Shown piece after piece: positions 26,480-34,570 of a stretch of DNA of 39,382 bases. Every line of letters begins with the position of its first letter. The stretch's first letter is position 1. The position numbers and the translations under genes are program-made. The stretch lies in assembly GCF_940670765.1 (NCBI RefSeq), contig NZ_CALNVW010000040.1, positions 1 through 39,382 on the forward strand. Reading direction: 5' to 3'. The DNA comes from Streptomyces sp. A 4/2 (GTDB lineage: Bacteria > Actinomycetota > Actinomycetes > Streptomycetales > Streptomycetaceae). The notes below the pieces were generated by a model that was not told where the DNA came from, did not search any database, and saw nothing but the letters and a program-made list of their open reading frames with translations.

Positions 26480-26753
26480 AGCGCCGCGCCCTGCCGAACC
26501 ACACCCTGCCGGAACGCGGCGCCCCGGGGGCCTGCGGTTCACCGGGCCGCGATGCCCCGCCGGAGCGCGCCACCCCGGCGGGGAGAGCGACCACATGCAC
26601 CGGCAGCAGACTCAGCCCCCAGCCCCCCAGCGCGACCGCGCTCTCCAACGGCCCGGTGCCACCGGGTATCAGCAGCAGCCTCAGCACAGCCCACCACCAA
26701 GCCCCGCCCAGCACCGCGGCCAGCGCCAGCGCCGGCATCCACCGCTTCACCAT
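26427..26753 (-). CDS. Small membrane protein, hypothetical
   Basis: A 108-residue protein with one or two hydrophobic helices at the N-terminus (MPALALAAVLGGAWWWAVLR and a second around GWGLSLLPVHVVALP), followed by an Arg/Ser/Gly-rich tail of about 45 residues. The ATG at 26753 is preceded by GGAGGAGG at good spacing, the main reason to believe it. The tail is low complexity and overlaps the SDR 3' end by 53 nt, so the true C-terminus may be shorter in relatives. It is downstream of dps on the same strand. The function is unknown. Confidence 0.65.
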   Translation of the reverse strand: MVKRWMPALALAAVLGGAWWWAVLRLLLIPGGTGPLESAVALGGWGLSLLPVHVVALPAGVARSGGASRPGEPQAPGAPRSGRVWFGRARRSTRAWRRRRSAAGSDPS

Positions 26754-26877
26754 GGCTGCCTCCTCCGGCCGACGCTAGCGCCGTTCCCGGCAAGCTCTGC
26801 CCCGTCGCGGCACTAGACGGGCCCGAGCGCCTGGCAGGAGGGCGCACCCAGCGTGCACCCGGCGGGTATGCGCATCG

Positions 26878-27348
26878 CTACGCGCTCTCTGCCTGATACA
26901 TCCAGGCGTGCTTTTCGAGATCCGCAGTGACCCCGATCAGCAGATCCTGGGTCACCGGGTCCGGGACGTCGGTCGCGGCGATCCGCTCCCGCATCCGGGT
27001 GATGACAGCACCGAGCGCGTCCACCAGGATCCGCACCGCGTCGGTGTCCTTGATCCAGCCCTCCGGCACCTCACGGATCGCACTGGTCCTGGAGACCGTC
27101 GCGGCGCGGCCGTCCGGCGTCACCCCGACCGCCGAGGCCCGCTCGGCCACGGTGTCCGTGTACTGGCGAGCGGTGTCGACCACCTCGTCGAGCTGGAGGT
27201 GCACGGACCGGAAGCGCGGCCCGACCACATTCCAGTGCACCTGCTTGGCCACCAGCGAGAGATCGACGAGATCGGCGAGTGCGCCCTGGAGCGCGTCTCC
27301 GACCACCTTGAGATCAGCTCCGGACAGCGAACTCTTCACGCCAGACAT
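26878..27348 (-). CDS. dps: Dps-family DNA-binding/ferritin-like protein
   Basis: A 156-residue Dps. It stores iron, detoxifies peroxide and compacts DNA as a dodecamer. The inter-subunit ferroxidase ligands are present with canonical spacing: H38 (KQVHWNVVG), H50, D65 and E69 (DTVAER). The start is ATG at 27348 with GGGAGG 6 nt upstream; a longer start at 27366 removes that spacing. It corresponds by context (next to clgR) to DpsB of S. coelicolor, a name I give from memory. It is separated from clgR by an intrinsic terminator, so it probably has its own promoter in 27349-27421. Confidence 0.94.
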   Translation of the reverse strand: MSGVKSSLSGADLKVVGDALQGALADLVDLSLVAKQVHWNVVGPRFRSVHLQLDEVVDTARQYTDTVAERASAVGVTPDGRAATVSRTSAIREVPEGWIKDTDAVRILVDALGAVITRMRERIAATDVPDPVTQDLLIGVTADLEKHAWMYQAESA

Positions 27349-27421
27349 GCGAGGCCTCCCATGCATTCATACGTTCCGACCACCATGGCACAAATATCCA
27401 CATCTCGGACATTCGGGGCAG

Positions 27422-27459
27422 AAAAAAGCTCCGACCGGTCCGTGAGGACCAGCCGGAGC
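27422..27459 (-). terminator. Intrinsic terminator of clgR
   Basis: On the minus strand a 14-bp stem (27459-27446 with 27441-27428) with a 4-nt loop is followed by six T (27427-27422), 13 nt after the clgR stop. Two of the 14 pairs are G-U wobbles in the minus-strand RNA; on the plus strand they would be A-C mismatches, so the structure is directional. A clear T tract is unusual for Streptomyces. Confidence 0.9.
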
Positions 27460-27472
27460 CGGAAAGCACGTG

Positions 27473-27856
27473 CTAGGCAGCGACGACATCCACCGCTTCG
27501 GCGGGCGCCTTGATCGTCACTCGCTCGGTCGGAACACCCGTCACCGATGTCACGGAGACGGAATTGAGCATCGAACGTACCGGCGCGGGCACAGGTTCAC
27601 TGGCAGCTGCCGACTCGGCCAGCTCGGCGAGCGACAGTTCGTCGCTCACTTCGCGCATGAGCTCGGACATCCGTACGTCAAGCGCGTCGCAGATAGCGGA
27701 GAGCAGCTCGGAGGATGCCTCCTTCTGCCCCCGCTCCACCTCGGACAGATAACCGAGAGAGACTCGGGCGGACGAGGAGACTTCGCGCAGAGTACGGCCC
27801 TGACGCTGGCGCTGCCGACGCAGCACGTCACCCAGCAGGCGACGGAGCAGAATCAT
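27473..27856 (-). CDS. clgR: ClgR, XRE-family activator of clp protease genes
   Basis: A 127-residue regulator with a Cro/C1-type helix-turn-helix at about residues 13-67 (RTLREVSSSARVSLGYLSEVERGQ is characteristic of ClgR). In actinobacteria ClgR activates clpP1P2, clpC and lon and is itself degraded by ClpP through its C-terminal alanines. This protein ends in VVAA, consistent with that degron. The start is ATG at 27856 (MILLRRLLGD) with GGAGGGAG upstream. The pgsA-cinA-clgR context is conserved from Corynebacterium and Mycobacterium to Streptomyces. Confidence 0.93.
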   Translation of the reverse strand: MILLRRLLGDVLRRQRQRQGRTLREVSSSARVSLGYLSEVERGQKEASSELLSAICDALDVRMSELMREVSDELSLAELAESAAASEPVPAPVRSMLNSVSVTSVTGVPTERVTIKAPAEAVDVVAA

Positions 27857-27965
27857 CGGTGGCTCCCTCCTCGGACCGCGTAGCCGCATCCTTCACGCCC
27901 CACCGTACCGCCTTGCGCCGCGGCCGTGCGGGGAGTGATGTCGTGTTCACTCAGGGCTGCAAACA

Positions 27966-28475
27966 TCAAATCCCCCCGTTCTCTTCCGTATCCTGTGCCC
28001 CTGCATTCCCGCAGAGTTCGCCGGAGAGCAGCTCAAGAACGCCTCGAACAGTCTCTTCACGGATTTCCCCCCGGCTTCCGTTCAATCGCAGTGCGGCCAC
28101 ATTCCCCGCACCGTCCGGGCCACAAACTGCTACGTACACCGTCCCGACGGGCTGTCCGTCCTGCGGATCGGGCCCGGCGACCCCCGTGGTCGCCGTTCCC
28201 CAGTCCGCACCGAGCACCTGCCGCACTCCGGCGGCCATCTGCCGGGCGACCTCGGGGTCCACCGCCCCTCGCTCGGCCAGCAGAGCTCCGTCGACGCCGA
28301 GGATCTCGCGCTTGAGACCCGTTGCGTACGCCGTCACGGACCCACGGAAGACCCGCGAGGCGCCGGGGACGGAAGTCAGTTCGGCGGCGACCAGGCCGCC
28401 TGTCAGCGACTCGGCAGCGGCCAGGGTCTCCCCGCGCTCCGCCAGCAACTCCAGCACCCGGGCCGCGGACGTCAC
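27966..28475 (-). CDS. cinA: CinA-family protein, nicotinamide-nucleotide amidohydrolase (PncC) domain
   Basis: A 169-residue stand-alone CinA C-terminal domain. PncC enzymes hydrolyse NMN to nicotinic acid mononucleotide plus ammonia in NAD recycling. Recognisable blocks are TLAAAESLTGGLVAAELTS, VFRGSVTAYA, and TGVAGPDPQDGQPVGTVYVA. The GTG start at 28475 overlaps the pgsA stop (GTGA), so pgsA-cinA are translationally coupled. The long upstream extension of the frame overlaps pgsA and is a shadow. Confidence 0.92.
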   Translation of the reverse strand: MTSAARVLELLAERGETLAAAESLTGGLVAAELTSVPGASRVFRGSVTAYATGLKREILGVDGALLAERGAVDPEVARQMAAGVRQVLGADWGTATTGVAGPDPQDGQPVGTVYVAVCGPDGAGNVAALRLNGSRGEIREETVRGVLELLSGELCGNAGAQDTEENGGI

Positions 28476-29128
28476 CGTGCGGCCCGCTCCGCTGCGAGGC
28501 CCTTGCGCCGCGCGGTCACCGCCTGCTGGACGTAATCGAGCCCCGTCACCACCGTCAGCACCACCGCGACGGCCATGACCCAGAACCGCATGGTCGCCAG
28601 CGGCCCGGTCAGCGCCAGCACGTACATGCCGACGGCTGTGCCCTGGGCCAGCGTCTTCAGCTTGCCGCCGCGGCTGGCGGGAATGACCGCGTGTCTGATC
28701 ACCCAGAACCGCATCAGCGTGATCCCGAGCTCCCGGAAGAGGATCACTCCCGTCACCCACCAGGGCAGATCACCCAGGTACGACAGACAGATCAGCGCCG
28801 CCCCCATGATCGCCTTGTCGGCGATGGGGTCGGCGATCTTCCCGAAATCGGTGACCAGGTTGTAGGTCCGTGCCAGATGGCCGTCGAAGACATCGGTGAT
28901 CATCGCGATGGCGAAGGCGGCCCAGGCGTACGCCCGCCAGACCGGGTCGTACCCGCCGTCATGGAGCAGCAGCAGCACGAATCCGGGGACGAGCACCAGC
29001 CGCAGCATCGTCAGCAGATTGGCGACGTTCCACAGGCTGACCTCGTTGACGACCGCAGCGCCCAGCTTGCCTCCGGACGCCGGCGTGGCACCGGTACCGC
29101 CCGTGGCGGATGCCGGGGCTCCGGTCAT
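28472..29128 (-). CDS. pgsA: CDP-diacylglycerol-glycerol-3-phosphate 3-phosphatidyltransferase PgsA
   Basis: A 218-residue membrane enzyme that makes phosphatidylglycerol phosphate, the committed step to phosphatidylglycerol and cardiolipin. The CDP-alcohol phosphotransferase signature is complete: D79, D82-G83, A86-R87, G96, D100 and D104. About six transmembrane helices follow an N-terminal Ala/Gly/Thr-rich stretch of 25 residues. The start ATG overlaps the rimO stop and its own stop overlaps the cinA start, making a coupled rimO-pgsA-cinA block. Some family members make other phosphatidyl alcohols; PG synthase is the likeliest given context. Confidence 0.94.
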   Translation of the reverse strand: MTGAPASATGGTGATPASGGKLGAAVVNEVSLWNVANLLTMLRLVLVPGFVLLLLHDGGYDPVWRAYAWAAFAIAMITDVFDGHLARTYNLVTDFGKIADPIADKAIMGAALICLSYLGDLPWWVTGVILFRELGITLMRFWVIRHAVIPASRGGKLKTLAQGTAVGMYVLALTGPLATMRFWVMAVAVVLTVVTGLDYVQQAVTARRKGLAAERAAR

Positions 29129-30588
29129 CTGCCCGCCTCCTCACCGAGACACTCGGCCACCAGATCGACGCCTTCGGTGGCGACCACCTTTGCGACGACC
29201 ATACGGCCGGGCACCAGCCCCTCGCTCGCCGTGAACATCACCTGTCCGTCCGTCTCCGGCGCCTGGTGTTCCGCCCGGCCCACCGCGCCGTCCTCGTCGT
29301 CCACCGACTCCACGAGCACGGAGAGCGTCTCACCGAGCCGCTCCTCGGCCCGCTGGGCGGTCAGCTCCTCCGCGAGCCGGGAGATACGTTCCAGCCGCTC
29401 GGCGATGACCTCGGCGTCCAGCTTGTTCTCGTAGCCGACCGCTTCGGTGCCGTCCTCGTCGGAGTAGCCGAAGACCCCGATGGCATCGAGCCGCGCACCG
29501 GTGAGGAAGCGCTCCAGCTCGTCGACATCGGCTTCGCTCTCGCCGGGGAAGCCCACGATGAAGTTGGACCGCACACCGGCCTGCGGCGCCTTGCCGCGGA
29601 TCGTGTCCAGCAGTTCGAGGAAGCGGTCGGTGTCCCCGAAGCGCCGCATCGCGCGCAGCACGCCGGGCGCCGAGTGCTGGAAGGAGAGGTCGAAGTACGG
29701 CGCGATCTTCGGCGTCGAGGTCAGCACGTCGATGAGACCGGGCCGCATCTCGGCGGGCTGCAGATAGCTGACCCGGATCCGCTCGATGCCTTCGACCTCG
29801 GCGAGCTCGGGGAGCAGCGTCTCCAGAAGGCGGATGTCGCCGAGGTCCTTGCCGTACGAGGTGTTGTTCTCGGAGACCAGCATGACCTCCTTCACACCCT
29901 GCTCGGCCAGCCAGCGCGTCTCGCCCAGGACGTCGGAGGGGCGCCGCGAGATGAAGGAGCCGCGGAAGGACGGGATGGCGCAGAACGAGCACCGCCGGTC
30001 GCACCCGGAGGCCAGCTTCACGGAGGCCACCGGACTGTTGCCGAGTCTGCGGCGCAGCGGCGCACGCGGACCGGAGACCGGGGCGACGCCTTCCGGCAGG
30101 TCCTCGGGGGCCGTGTCCTGCGCGTGGCCGGGAAGGGCCACACCGGGCGCCTCCTGGCGCTGCGCCGGGCTGATCGGGAGGAGCTTGCGGCGGTCCCGCG
30201 GGGTGTGCGACGCGTGGATTCCACCGTTGAGGATGGTCTGGAGCCGGTCGGAGATATCGGCGTAGTCGTCGAATCCGAGGATCCCGTCCGCCTCGGGGAG
30301 CGCTTCGGCAAGATCCTTGCCGTACCGTTCGGCCATGCAGCCGACGGCCACGACGGCCTGGGTCTTGCCGTGATCCTTCAGATCATTGGCTTCCAGCAGG
30401 GCGTCGACGGAGTCCTTCTTGGCGGCTTCGACGAATCCACAGGTGTTGACGACGGCGACGTCCGCTTCGGCGGCATCCTCGACGAGCTCCCAGCCGTCCG
30501 CTGCCAAGCGGCCTGCGAGCTCCTCCGAGTCCACCTCGTTACGGGCGCAGCCAAGAGTGACAAGGGCGACGGTGCGGCGTTCGGGCAT
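29125..30588 (-). CDS. rimO: Ribosomal protein S12 methylthiotransferase RimO
   Basis: A 487-residue radical-SAM enzyme that methylthiolates an aspartate of ribosomal protein S12. UPF0004 cysteines are C14 (LGCARNEVDS), C50 (NTCGFVEAA) and C84 (GCMAERY). The radical SAM cluster motif is C196, C200, C203 (CDRRCSFC). The TRAM domain is C-terminal. LGCARN and the EAAKKDS stretch separate it from MiaB. A polar insert of about 50 residues (about 127-180) precedes the SAM domain, as seen in actinobacterial RimO. It lies 48 nt after the HTH gene and overlaps pgsA. Confidence 0.96.
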   Translation of the reverse strand: MPERRTVALVTLGCARNEVDSEELAGRLAADGWELVEDAAEADVAVVNTCGFVEAAKKDSVDALLEANDLKDHGKTQAVVAVGCMAERYGKDLAEALPEADGILGFDDYADISDRLQTILNGGIHASHTPRDRRKLLPISPAQRQEAPGVALPGHAQDTAPEDLPEGVAPVSGPRAPLRRRLGNSPVASVKLASGCDRRCSFCAIPSFRGSFISRRPSDVLGETRWLAEQGVKEVMLVSENNTSYGKDLGDIRLLETLLPELAEVEGIERIRVSYLQPAEMRPGLIDVLTSTPKIAPYFDLSFQHSAPGVLRAMRRFGDTDRFLELLDTIRGKAPQAGVRSNFIVGFPGESEADVDELERFLTGARLDAIGVFGYSDEDGTEAVGYENKLDAEVIAERLERISRLAEELTAQRAEERLGETLSVLVESVDDEDGAVGRAEHQAPETDGQVMFTASEGLVPGRMVVAKVVATEGVDLVAECLGEEAGR

Positions 30589-30636
30589 GGGCTCAAGACT
30601 ACTTTGTCCCGGCCCACGCCCGGTCCGCGAGGGTGA

Positions 30637-31440
30637 TCAGCCTGCTTCGGGGTCGCCCTTGGTGTAGGAAAGACGCTCGACCTGGCCGGACTGGAAGTCG
30701 TTCTGGATGCTCTTGCCGTTCACGAACAGCTGGATCGCCCCGGCGTTCCCGAGGATCAGATCGACCTGCTGTCCGTCCGTGAAGGTCTTGGAATCCCCCT
30801 TGGCGAGGACGCCGTCGAACAGCAGCTTGCCGTTGTGCGTCTTGGCCGAGATCCAGCTCTTGTCGTCGACCGCCGACACCTTCACCGTCACCTTGTCCTT
30901 CGGCACGGCCGCAATGGCGCTGTCCGAGGGGGCGGGCTTGGGATCGGCGGGCTTGCTGGGGGCCGGATCGGCCGCCTTGGTGGCTGTCGTGGGCCCCTCG
31001 GCCACCTGATCCTTGTTCTTGTCGGTGCTGCCGCTGCCGGAGAACATGGTGAATCCGACGAAGCCGATCACCGCGACGATCGCCGTGACCATGGCCGCCG
31101 TCCAGTTCGGACGGCGCCGTTCGGGCCTGATCCGTTCCGCCTCGAAGAGCGGCGCGGCAGGGGTGGGAGCGGGACGGCCGCCGTGTTCGGCGTCGTACTG
31201 CTCGACGAGGGGTGCCGGGTCGACGCCCACGGCGCGCGCGAGTGTGCGGATGTGCCCGCGGGCGTACACGTCGCCGCCGCAGCGGGAGAAATCGTCCAGC
31301 TCGATCGCGTGCACGATGGGGATGCGCACCCGTGTCGCCGAGCTGACTTCTTCAACCGTCAGGCCTGCGGAGATCCTGGCCTGCTGGAGGGTACGACCGA
31401 TCGAAGGCCGGTCGTCTTCGGGGGAGTTGCCGATGGACAC
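30637..31440 (-). CDS. RodZ-like helix-turn-helix membrane protein (DUF4115)
   Basis: A 267-residue bitopic protein. The N-terminal XRE-type HTH (about 14-80; SIGRTLQQARISAGLTVEEVSSATRV) is cytoplasmic. One transmembrane helix (about 113-133; MVTAIVAVIGFVGFTMF) is followed by a Lys/Pro/Ala-rich linker and an extracytoplasmic DUF4115 domain. This is the RodZ architecture; in rods RodZ links MreB to the wall machinery, but the exact role in Streptomyces is not settled. The start is GTG at 31440. A candidate promoter lies at 31480-31510 and rimO follows. The ftsK-HTH-rimO-pgsA order is conserved in actinobacteria. Confidence 0.9.
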   Translation of the reverse strand: MSIGNSPEDDRPSIGRTLQQARISAGLTVEEVSSATRVRIPIVHAIELDDFSRCGGDVYARGHIRTLARAVGVDPAPLVEQYDAEHGGRPAPTPAAPLFEAERIRPERRRPNWTAAMVTAIVAVIGFVGFTMFSGSGSTDKNKDQVAEGPTTATKAADPAPSKPADPKPAPSDSAIAAVPKDKVTVKVSAVDDKSWISAKTHNGKLLFDGVLAKGDSKTFTDGQQVDLILGNAGAIQLFVNGKSIQNDFQSGQVERLSYTKGDPEAG

Positions 31441-31479
31441 GGGGGCGCCTTTCGAGCGTGAGCCACCTGCTGGATGTTC

Positions 31480-31510
31480 AGTCTAGGGGGGCGGGGAAAG
31501 GGTGGGGCAA
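31480..31510 (-). promoter_or_regulatory. Candidate promoter of the RodZ-like gene
   Basis: On the minus strand TTGCCC (31510-31505) and TAGACT (31485-31480) are separated by 19 nt. The -10 box is good; the spacer is slightly long. The transcription start would be near 31472, about 32 nt before the GTG. Confidence 0.4.
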
Positions 31511-31650
31511 CCGGAGGGAGAGCTTTCTACGCCATCAGGTCGGCAGATCGCGGTAGCGACTCGCCGGACGGCCGAGGACAACCCGGGAGAAGGACAACCC
31601 ACCGCCTTCTCCCTCCAACTTGACGTACAGCCAAGGGAAACGGTTGCCCC
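31504..31650. repeat. Nested inverted repeats after ftsK
   Basis: An outer pair, GGGGCAACCG (31504-31513) and CGGTTGCCCC (31641-31650), is a perfect 10-bp match 127 nt apart. Inside it GGGAGAAGG (31585-31593) and CCTTCTCCC (31605-31613) form a 9-bp hairpin. Together they fill most of the ftsK-to-HTH gap (31441-31658). The inner hairpin, 46 nt after the ftsK stop, may be its terminator. Confidence 0.65.
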
Positions 31651-31658
31651 CCTTTCTG

Positions 31659-34436
31659 TTACGGAAGAGACTCCCCGCGGATCACTGCGAGGACTCCATC
31701 CATTTCGTCCGGTTTCACCAACACGTCGCGTGCCTTCGATCCCTCGCTGGGTCCGACGATGTTCCTCGACTCCATGAGGTCCATCAGCCGGCCCGCCTTG
31801 GCGAATCCGACCCGCAGTTTGCGCTGGAGCATCGACGTGGAGCCGAACTGGGTGGACACGACCAGCTCGGCCGCCTGGCACAGCAGGTCCAGGTCGTCCC
31901 CGATGTCCCCGTCGATCTCCTTCTTCTTCGCCGTCCCGACCACCACGTCCTCGCGGAAGACGGGCGCCATCTGGTCCTTGCAGTGCTGGACGATCGCCCC
32001 GACCTCGTCCTCGGTGACGAAGGCGCCCTGCATACGGGTCGGCTTGTTCGCCCCCATCGGCAGGAAGAGCCCGTCGCCCTTGCCGATCAGCTTCTCGGCG
32101 CCCGGCTGGTCGAGGATGACCCGGCTGTCGGCGAGCGAGGAGGTGGCGAAGGCGAGGCGCGAGGGCACATTCGCCTTGATCAGGCCGGTGACGACGTCGA
32201 CCGACGGGCGCTGGGTGGCGAGCACCAGGTGGATGCCCGCCGCGCGGGCCAGCTGGGTGATCCGGACGATGGAGTCCTCCACATCACGCGGAGCGACCAT
32301 CATCAGGTCGGCCAGCTCGTCGACGATGACCAGCAGATACGGATACGGGGAGAGCTCCCGCTCGCTTCCCTCCGGGGCCTTCGCCTTACCGTTCCGCACG
32401 GCCTGGTTGAAGTCGTCGATGTGCCGGTAGCCGTACGCCGCGAGGTCGTCGTACCGCAGATCCATCTCCCGGACGACCCACTGAAGGGCTTCCGCGGCGC
32501 GTTTCGGGTTGGTGATGATGGGCGTGATCAGGTGCGGAATGCCCTCGTACGCGGTGAGCTCGACCCGCTTGGGGTCCACCAGCACCATCCGTACGTCGTC
32601 GGGGGTGGCCCGCACCATCACCGAGGTGATCAGGCAGTTGATGCAGGACGACTTGCCGGAGCCGGTCGCGCCCGCGACCAGGACGTGCGGCATCTTCGCG
32701 AGGTTGGCCATCACATAGCCGCCCTCGACGTCCTTCCCGAGAGCCACCAGCATCGGGTGGTCGTCCTCGGCGGCGTCCGCGAGCCGCAGGACGTCGCCGA
32801 GGTTGACCATCTCGCGGTCGGTGTTGGGGATTTCGATGCCGACCGCGGACTTGCCCGGGATCGGGGAGATGATCCGGACGTCGGGGCTGGCGACGGCGTA
32901 CGCGATGTTCTTGGTGAGGGCGGTGATCCGTTCGACCTTGACGGCCGGGCCCAGCTCCACCTCGTAGCGCGTGACCGTCGGACCGCGGGTGAAGCCGGTG
33001 ACGGCCGCGTCGACCTTGAATTCCATGAAGACGTTCGACAGCGAGGCGACCACCACGTCGTTGGCGGCGCTGCGCGTCTTGCCGGGGCCGCCCCGCTCCA
33101 GCAGGTCCAGCGAGGGGAGCGAGTACGTGATGTCGCCCGAGAGCTGCAGTTGCTCGGCGCGGGAGGGCAGGGGCTGCGACTCGGCCGGCTTGGGGGACGC
33201 TTTCGTCAGATCGGGTACCGCGGACGGGACCCCCGGCCGGTCGGGCTGCCCGGTGGCCGCGGACTCGCGGGCGGACGGCACGGGCGCCGAGAGCGACTTC
33301 GAGGTGGCCTCCGGGCGTTCCACGGACACGCCCTGGGTCAGATCCGCGACCAGCGGCGAGGGCGGCAGCCCGTTCAGCACCGCGCCGTCCAGCGCCGCGG
33401 CGGCGGCTGCCGCGACATCCACGGCGTCCATGGTCCGGCCGGGCGCGGGCTGCACGGAAGGCCTGCGCGGCCTGCGGCGCTTGGTGAGGGCCTCCTCCTC
33501 GGCCTGCTCCGCGTCGTACAGCTCGGGCGTCTCGCTCCGCTGTACGGACGCGCGCCTGCGGCCGGCGGGCAGCGCTTCGCGCCACTGCTCCTCGTAGCGC
33601 TCGTCGTCCTCCGCCTCGGCGTCCCGGCCGGGCTCGGGATCGACGACTCCCAGCCGGGCTCCGAGCGCCCTGAGCCGGTGCGGGATGGCCGTGACCGGGG
33701 TGGCCGTGACGACCAGCAGCCCGAAGACGGTGAGCAGCAACAGCAGCGGTACGGCGAGCACATCGCCCATCAGGAAGATCAGCGGCTTGGAAGCGGCCCA
33801 GCCGATGAGCCCGCCCGCGTCCTGCAGTGCGGAGGTGCCGTCACCGCGCCCCGGTGCGCCGCAGGCGATGTGGACCTGTCCGAGCACCCCGAGAACCAGC
33901 GCGGAGAGCCCGATGACGATCCGCCCGTTGGCCTCCGGCCTCTCCGGGTGAAGGATCAACCGCACAGCGATGGCGCCCAGCAGTATCGGCACCAGCAGAT
34001 CGAGCCGCCCGAAGGCTCCGGTGATCAGCATCTCGACGAGATCACCGACCGGACCGCGGAGGTTCGACCAGGTGCCCGCCGCGATGACGAGCGCCAGGCC
34101 GAGCAGGAGCAGCGCGACCCCGTCCTTGCGGTGCGCCGGGTCGAGGCCCTTGGCGCCCCGCCCTATGCCGCGGAACATCGCCCCGACGCCGTGGGCGGTG
34201 CCGAGCCAGAGCGCCCGTACGAGCCGGTACACGCCCCCGGTGGGGGACGGTGCCGGCTTCGGTACGGGCTTCGCAGCCGCCTTCTTGGCGGGTGCCTTCT
34301 TCGCGGGAGCGGTCTTCTTCGCAGCGGTCTTCTTCGCGGGCGCCGCCTTCTTGGCTGCGCCCGCGGTACGGCCGGCGCGCGGCTTCGCGGTGCCCGCCGT
34401 GCCCTGGGAACCCTTGCCGGACGTACGTGAGGCCAT
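31659..34436 (-). CDS. ftsK: DNA translocase FtsK
   Basis: A 925-residue septal DNA pump that clears chromosomes during sporulation division. The N-terminus is a Lys/Ala/Pro-rich tail (repeated AKK, residues about 27-60) resembling histone H1 tails. Four to five membrane helices follow (about 90-270), then a linker and the RecA-like motor with Walker A GATGSGKS and Walker B YLLVIVDELADLMM. The C-terminal gamma winged-helix includes LRVGFAKAGRLMD. The start is ATG at 34436 (MASRTSGKG); an in-frame start at 34472 is less likely. A dyad at 34452-34473 lies just upstream. Confidence 0.96.
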   Translation of the reverse strand: MASRTSGKGSQGTAGTAKPRAGRTAGAAKKAAPAKKTAAKKTAPAKKAPAKKAAAKPVPKPAPSPTGGVYRLVRALWLGTAHGVGAMFRGIGRGAKGLDPAHRKDGVALLLLGLALVIAAGTWSNLRGPVGDLVEMLITGAFGRLDLLVPILLGAIAVRLILHPERPEANGRIVIGLSALVLGVLGQVHIACGAPGRGDGTSALQDAGGLIGWAASKPLIFLMGDVLAVPLLLLLTVFGLLVVTATPVTAIPHRLRALGARLGVVDPEPGRDAEAEDDERYEEQWREALPAGRRRASVQRSETPELYDAEQAEEEALTKRRRPRRPSVQPAPGRTMDAVDVAAAAAAALDGAVLNGLPPSPLVADLTQGVSVERPEATSKSLSAPVPSARESAATGQPDRPGVPSAVPDLTKASPKPAESQPLPSRAEQLQLSGDITYSLPSLDLLERGGPGKTRSAANDVVVASLSNVFMEFKVDAAVTGFTRGPTVTRYEVELGPAVKVERITALTKNIAYAVASPDVRIISPIPGKSAVGIEIPNTDREMVNLGDVLRLADAAEDDHPMLVALGKDVEGGYVMANLAKMPHVLVAGATGSGKSSCINCLITSVMVRATPDDVRMVLVDPKRVELTAYEGIPHLITPIITNPKRAAEALQWVVREMDLRYDDLAAYGYRHIDDFNQAVRNGKAKAPEGSERELSPYPYLLVIVDELADLMMVAPRDVEDSIVRITQLARAAGIHLVLATQRPSVDVVTGLIKANVPSRLAFATSSLADSRVILDQPGAEKLIGKGDGLFLPMGANKPTRMQGAFVTEDEVGAIVQHCKDQMAPVFREDVVVGTAKKKEIDGDIGDDLDLLCQAAELVVSTQFGSTSMLQRKLRVGFAKAGRLMDLMESRNIVGPSEGSKARDVLVKPDEMDGVLAVIRGESLP

Positions 34437-34451
34437 GGTGCCGAGGTTACC

Positions 34452-34473
34452 GGTGTCCACGGCAACGGACACC
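34452..34473 (-). promoter_or_regulatory. Dyad upstream of ftsK start
   Basis: GGTGTCC (34452-34458) and GGACACC (34467-34473) are perfect 7-bp arms with an 8-nt loop, ending 16 nt before the ftsK ATG. It could be an operator or a leader hairpin that limits translation, since no strong ribosome site is visible. Confidence 0.4.
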
Positions 34474-34508
34474 TGTGGTTACCGCTTCACCCGTTCGTGT
34501 CGCCCCTG

Positions 34509-34547
34509 TGAACACGCCTCTTGACGCGTGTTCAGTCGGACCGACTG
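34509..34547 (-). terminator. Two adjoining dyads after osaB
   Basis: TGAACACGC (34509-34517) pairs with GCGTGTTCA (34526-34534), 9 bp with an 8-nt loop. Immediately next, CAGTCGG (34533-34539) pairs with CCGACTG (34541-34547). The two share two bases, so they are mutually exclusive at the edge. They lie 24-62 nt after the osaB stop and probably end its transcript. Confidence 0.6.
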
Positions 34548-34570
34548 TCAGCCCCACATCGGGCAGGCCG

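Noticed and set aside
29110..30636. 508-codon plus-strand frame opposite rimO
   Set aside because: Shadow of rimO, which has all cluster motifs intact.
31620..34430. 936-codon plus-strand frame opposite ftsK
   Set aside because: Exact shadow of ftsK; the composition is typical of antisense high-GC frames.
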